Positions 6,108 through 6,703 of a DNA stretch of 6,703 nt are shown here, one piece after another. The notes under the pieces are model-generated. The model made no database searches. It had not been told where the DNA came from and saw only the letters and a list, made by a program, of their open reading frames with translations. The stretch is from Methanobrevibacter sp. (GTDB lineage Archaea; Methanobacteriota; Methanobacteria; Methanobacteriales; Methanobacteriaceae). Where the stretch lies: assembly GCA_031261945.1 (NCBI GenBank), contig JAISIQ010000105.1, positions 1 through 6,703 of the forward strand, read 5' to 3'. The stretch's first letter is position 1; every line of letters begins with the position of its first letter. A program made the position numbers and the translations under genes.

Positions 6108-6703
6108 ATGGATAAAAAAGAAACAAAATTTTGCATATATTGTGGAGAAGAAATACCAATTAGTGCAAAAAAATGTAAATATTGTTATGAATGGATTGAT
6201 GATGATTCAGTTTCAAGAAATCATGACCCTGCTATTTATAAATCTGAAACAAACGAAAATAAAGAAGAAATTCAAAAAGAAGGATTGAAACAAGAAAAAT
6301 ATCCTGGTGAAGAAGAATATTATAAAAATGAAAAAATAGCTATATCTTCATCAAAGATTAAATCTCAAAATAAAGAAGAATATTCAAAAATTATCCCAAT
6401 ACGAAGACTTTTCCTTCTTATTACATTTACATTTGGTTTATATGGATATTATTGGTATTACAAAAATACTAGCTATTTAAAAGACTATCTTGGAATGGAT
6501 ATTAGAGTAGGATTAAGAACATTCTTTATGTTTATCCCAATAGTTAATATAATATTTTTCTATCAGCTATTAGAAGATATGAAAAACTTCATTCAAGGAG
6601 AAGGTATCGAATCTTATTCTTCTGGATTAAATACATTGATTTGGTTATTTTTAGGATCTTGGTTTGGAACTCTTGGAATGTGGACATTAATAAATGTACA
6701 AGA
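6108..6703 (+). CDS. Zinc-ribbon and DUF4234-like membrane protein, partial
   Basis: The frame stays open for 198 codons to the window edge, so the C-terminus is missing. Residues 9-26 form a zinc ribbon, CIYCGEEIP...CKYC (C9, C12, C23, C26), of the kind that starts many archaeal membrane proteins. A charged, Glu/Lys/Ser-rich linker follows (about 30-95). The membrane part starts with IRRLFLLITFTFGLYGYYW at 98-116, the typical opening of DUF4234 proteins. Two further hydrophobic segments lie at about 136-155 (with IPIVNIIFFYQLL) and 174-196. The domain name is my assignment from this pattern. The start is supported by AAAAGGAAGAT, whose GGA is 7 nt before ATG. It follows guaA subunit B by 43 nt and could share its transcript. 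Its function is unknown; the zinc ribbon is presumably cytoplasmic. Confidence 0.85.
   Translation, partial: MDKKETKFCIYCGEEIPISAKKCKYCYEWIDDDSVSRNHDPAIYKSETNENKEEIQKEGLKQEKYPGEEEYYKNEKIAISSSKIKSQNKEEYSKIIPIRRLFLLITFTFGLYGYYWYYKNTSYLKDYLGMDIRVGLRTFFMFIPIVNIIFFYQLLEDMKNFIQGEGIESYSSGLNTLIWLFLGSWFGTLGMWTLINVQ

Overview
The window is a stretch of a very AT-rich archaeal chromosome, most likely a methanogen of the Methanobacteriales and probably a Methanobrevibacter-like lineage (inference). Three points support this. It carries GatE, the archaea-specific subunit of the Glu-tRNA(Gln) amidotransferase. GMP synthase is split into two separate polypeptides, as in euryarchaea. Ribosome-binding sites are of the GGTGAT/GAGG type and promoter-like boxes resemble archaeal TTTATATA. 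Coding DNA is AT-rich, and the spacers fall below about 10% G+C in places.

Layout on the + strand: gatE (complete, start at 12), trxB (thioredoxin reductase, start at 2046), guaA subunit A (glutaminase of GMP synthase, 3636), an 85-residue acidic protein of unknown function (4581), guaA subunit B (ATP pyrophosphatase of GMP synthase, 5138), and a zinc-ribbon plus DUF4234-like membrane protein (6108) cut by the window end. The long spacers are mostly low-complexity A+T with ATT microsatellites, short tandem repeats and palindromes. I see no tRNA, rRNA, CRISPR array or mobile element.

The least expected content is two very short open frames on the minus strand, in the trxB-guaA(A) spacer and in the spacer before guaA(B). 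Each encodes a hydrophobic two-helix protein of about 50 residues. They have clearly higher G+C than the surrounding spacer. They share a C-terminal pattern (P-x8-A-Y-x2-Y, the gaps filled with I/L/V), and each has a TATA-like box 25-27 nt before its preferred ATG with no Shine-Dalgarno sequence, so they could be leaderless. They look like two members of one small membrane-protein family set antisense to the GMP synthase genes.

Functionally, gatE makes Gln-tRNA(Gln) with GatD (not in the window), trxB reduces thioredoxin, and the two guaA subunits together convert XMP to GMP. The remaining genes have no assignable reaction.
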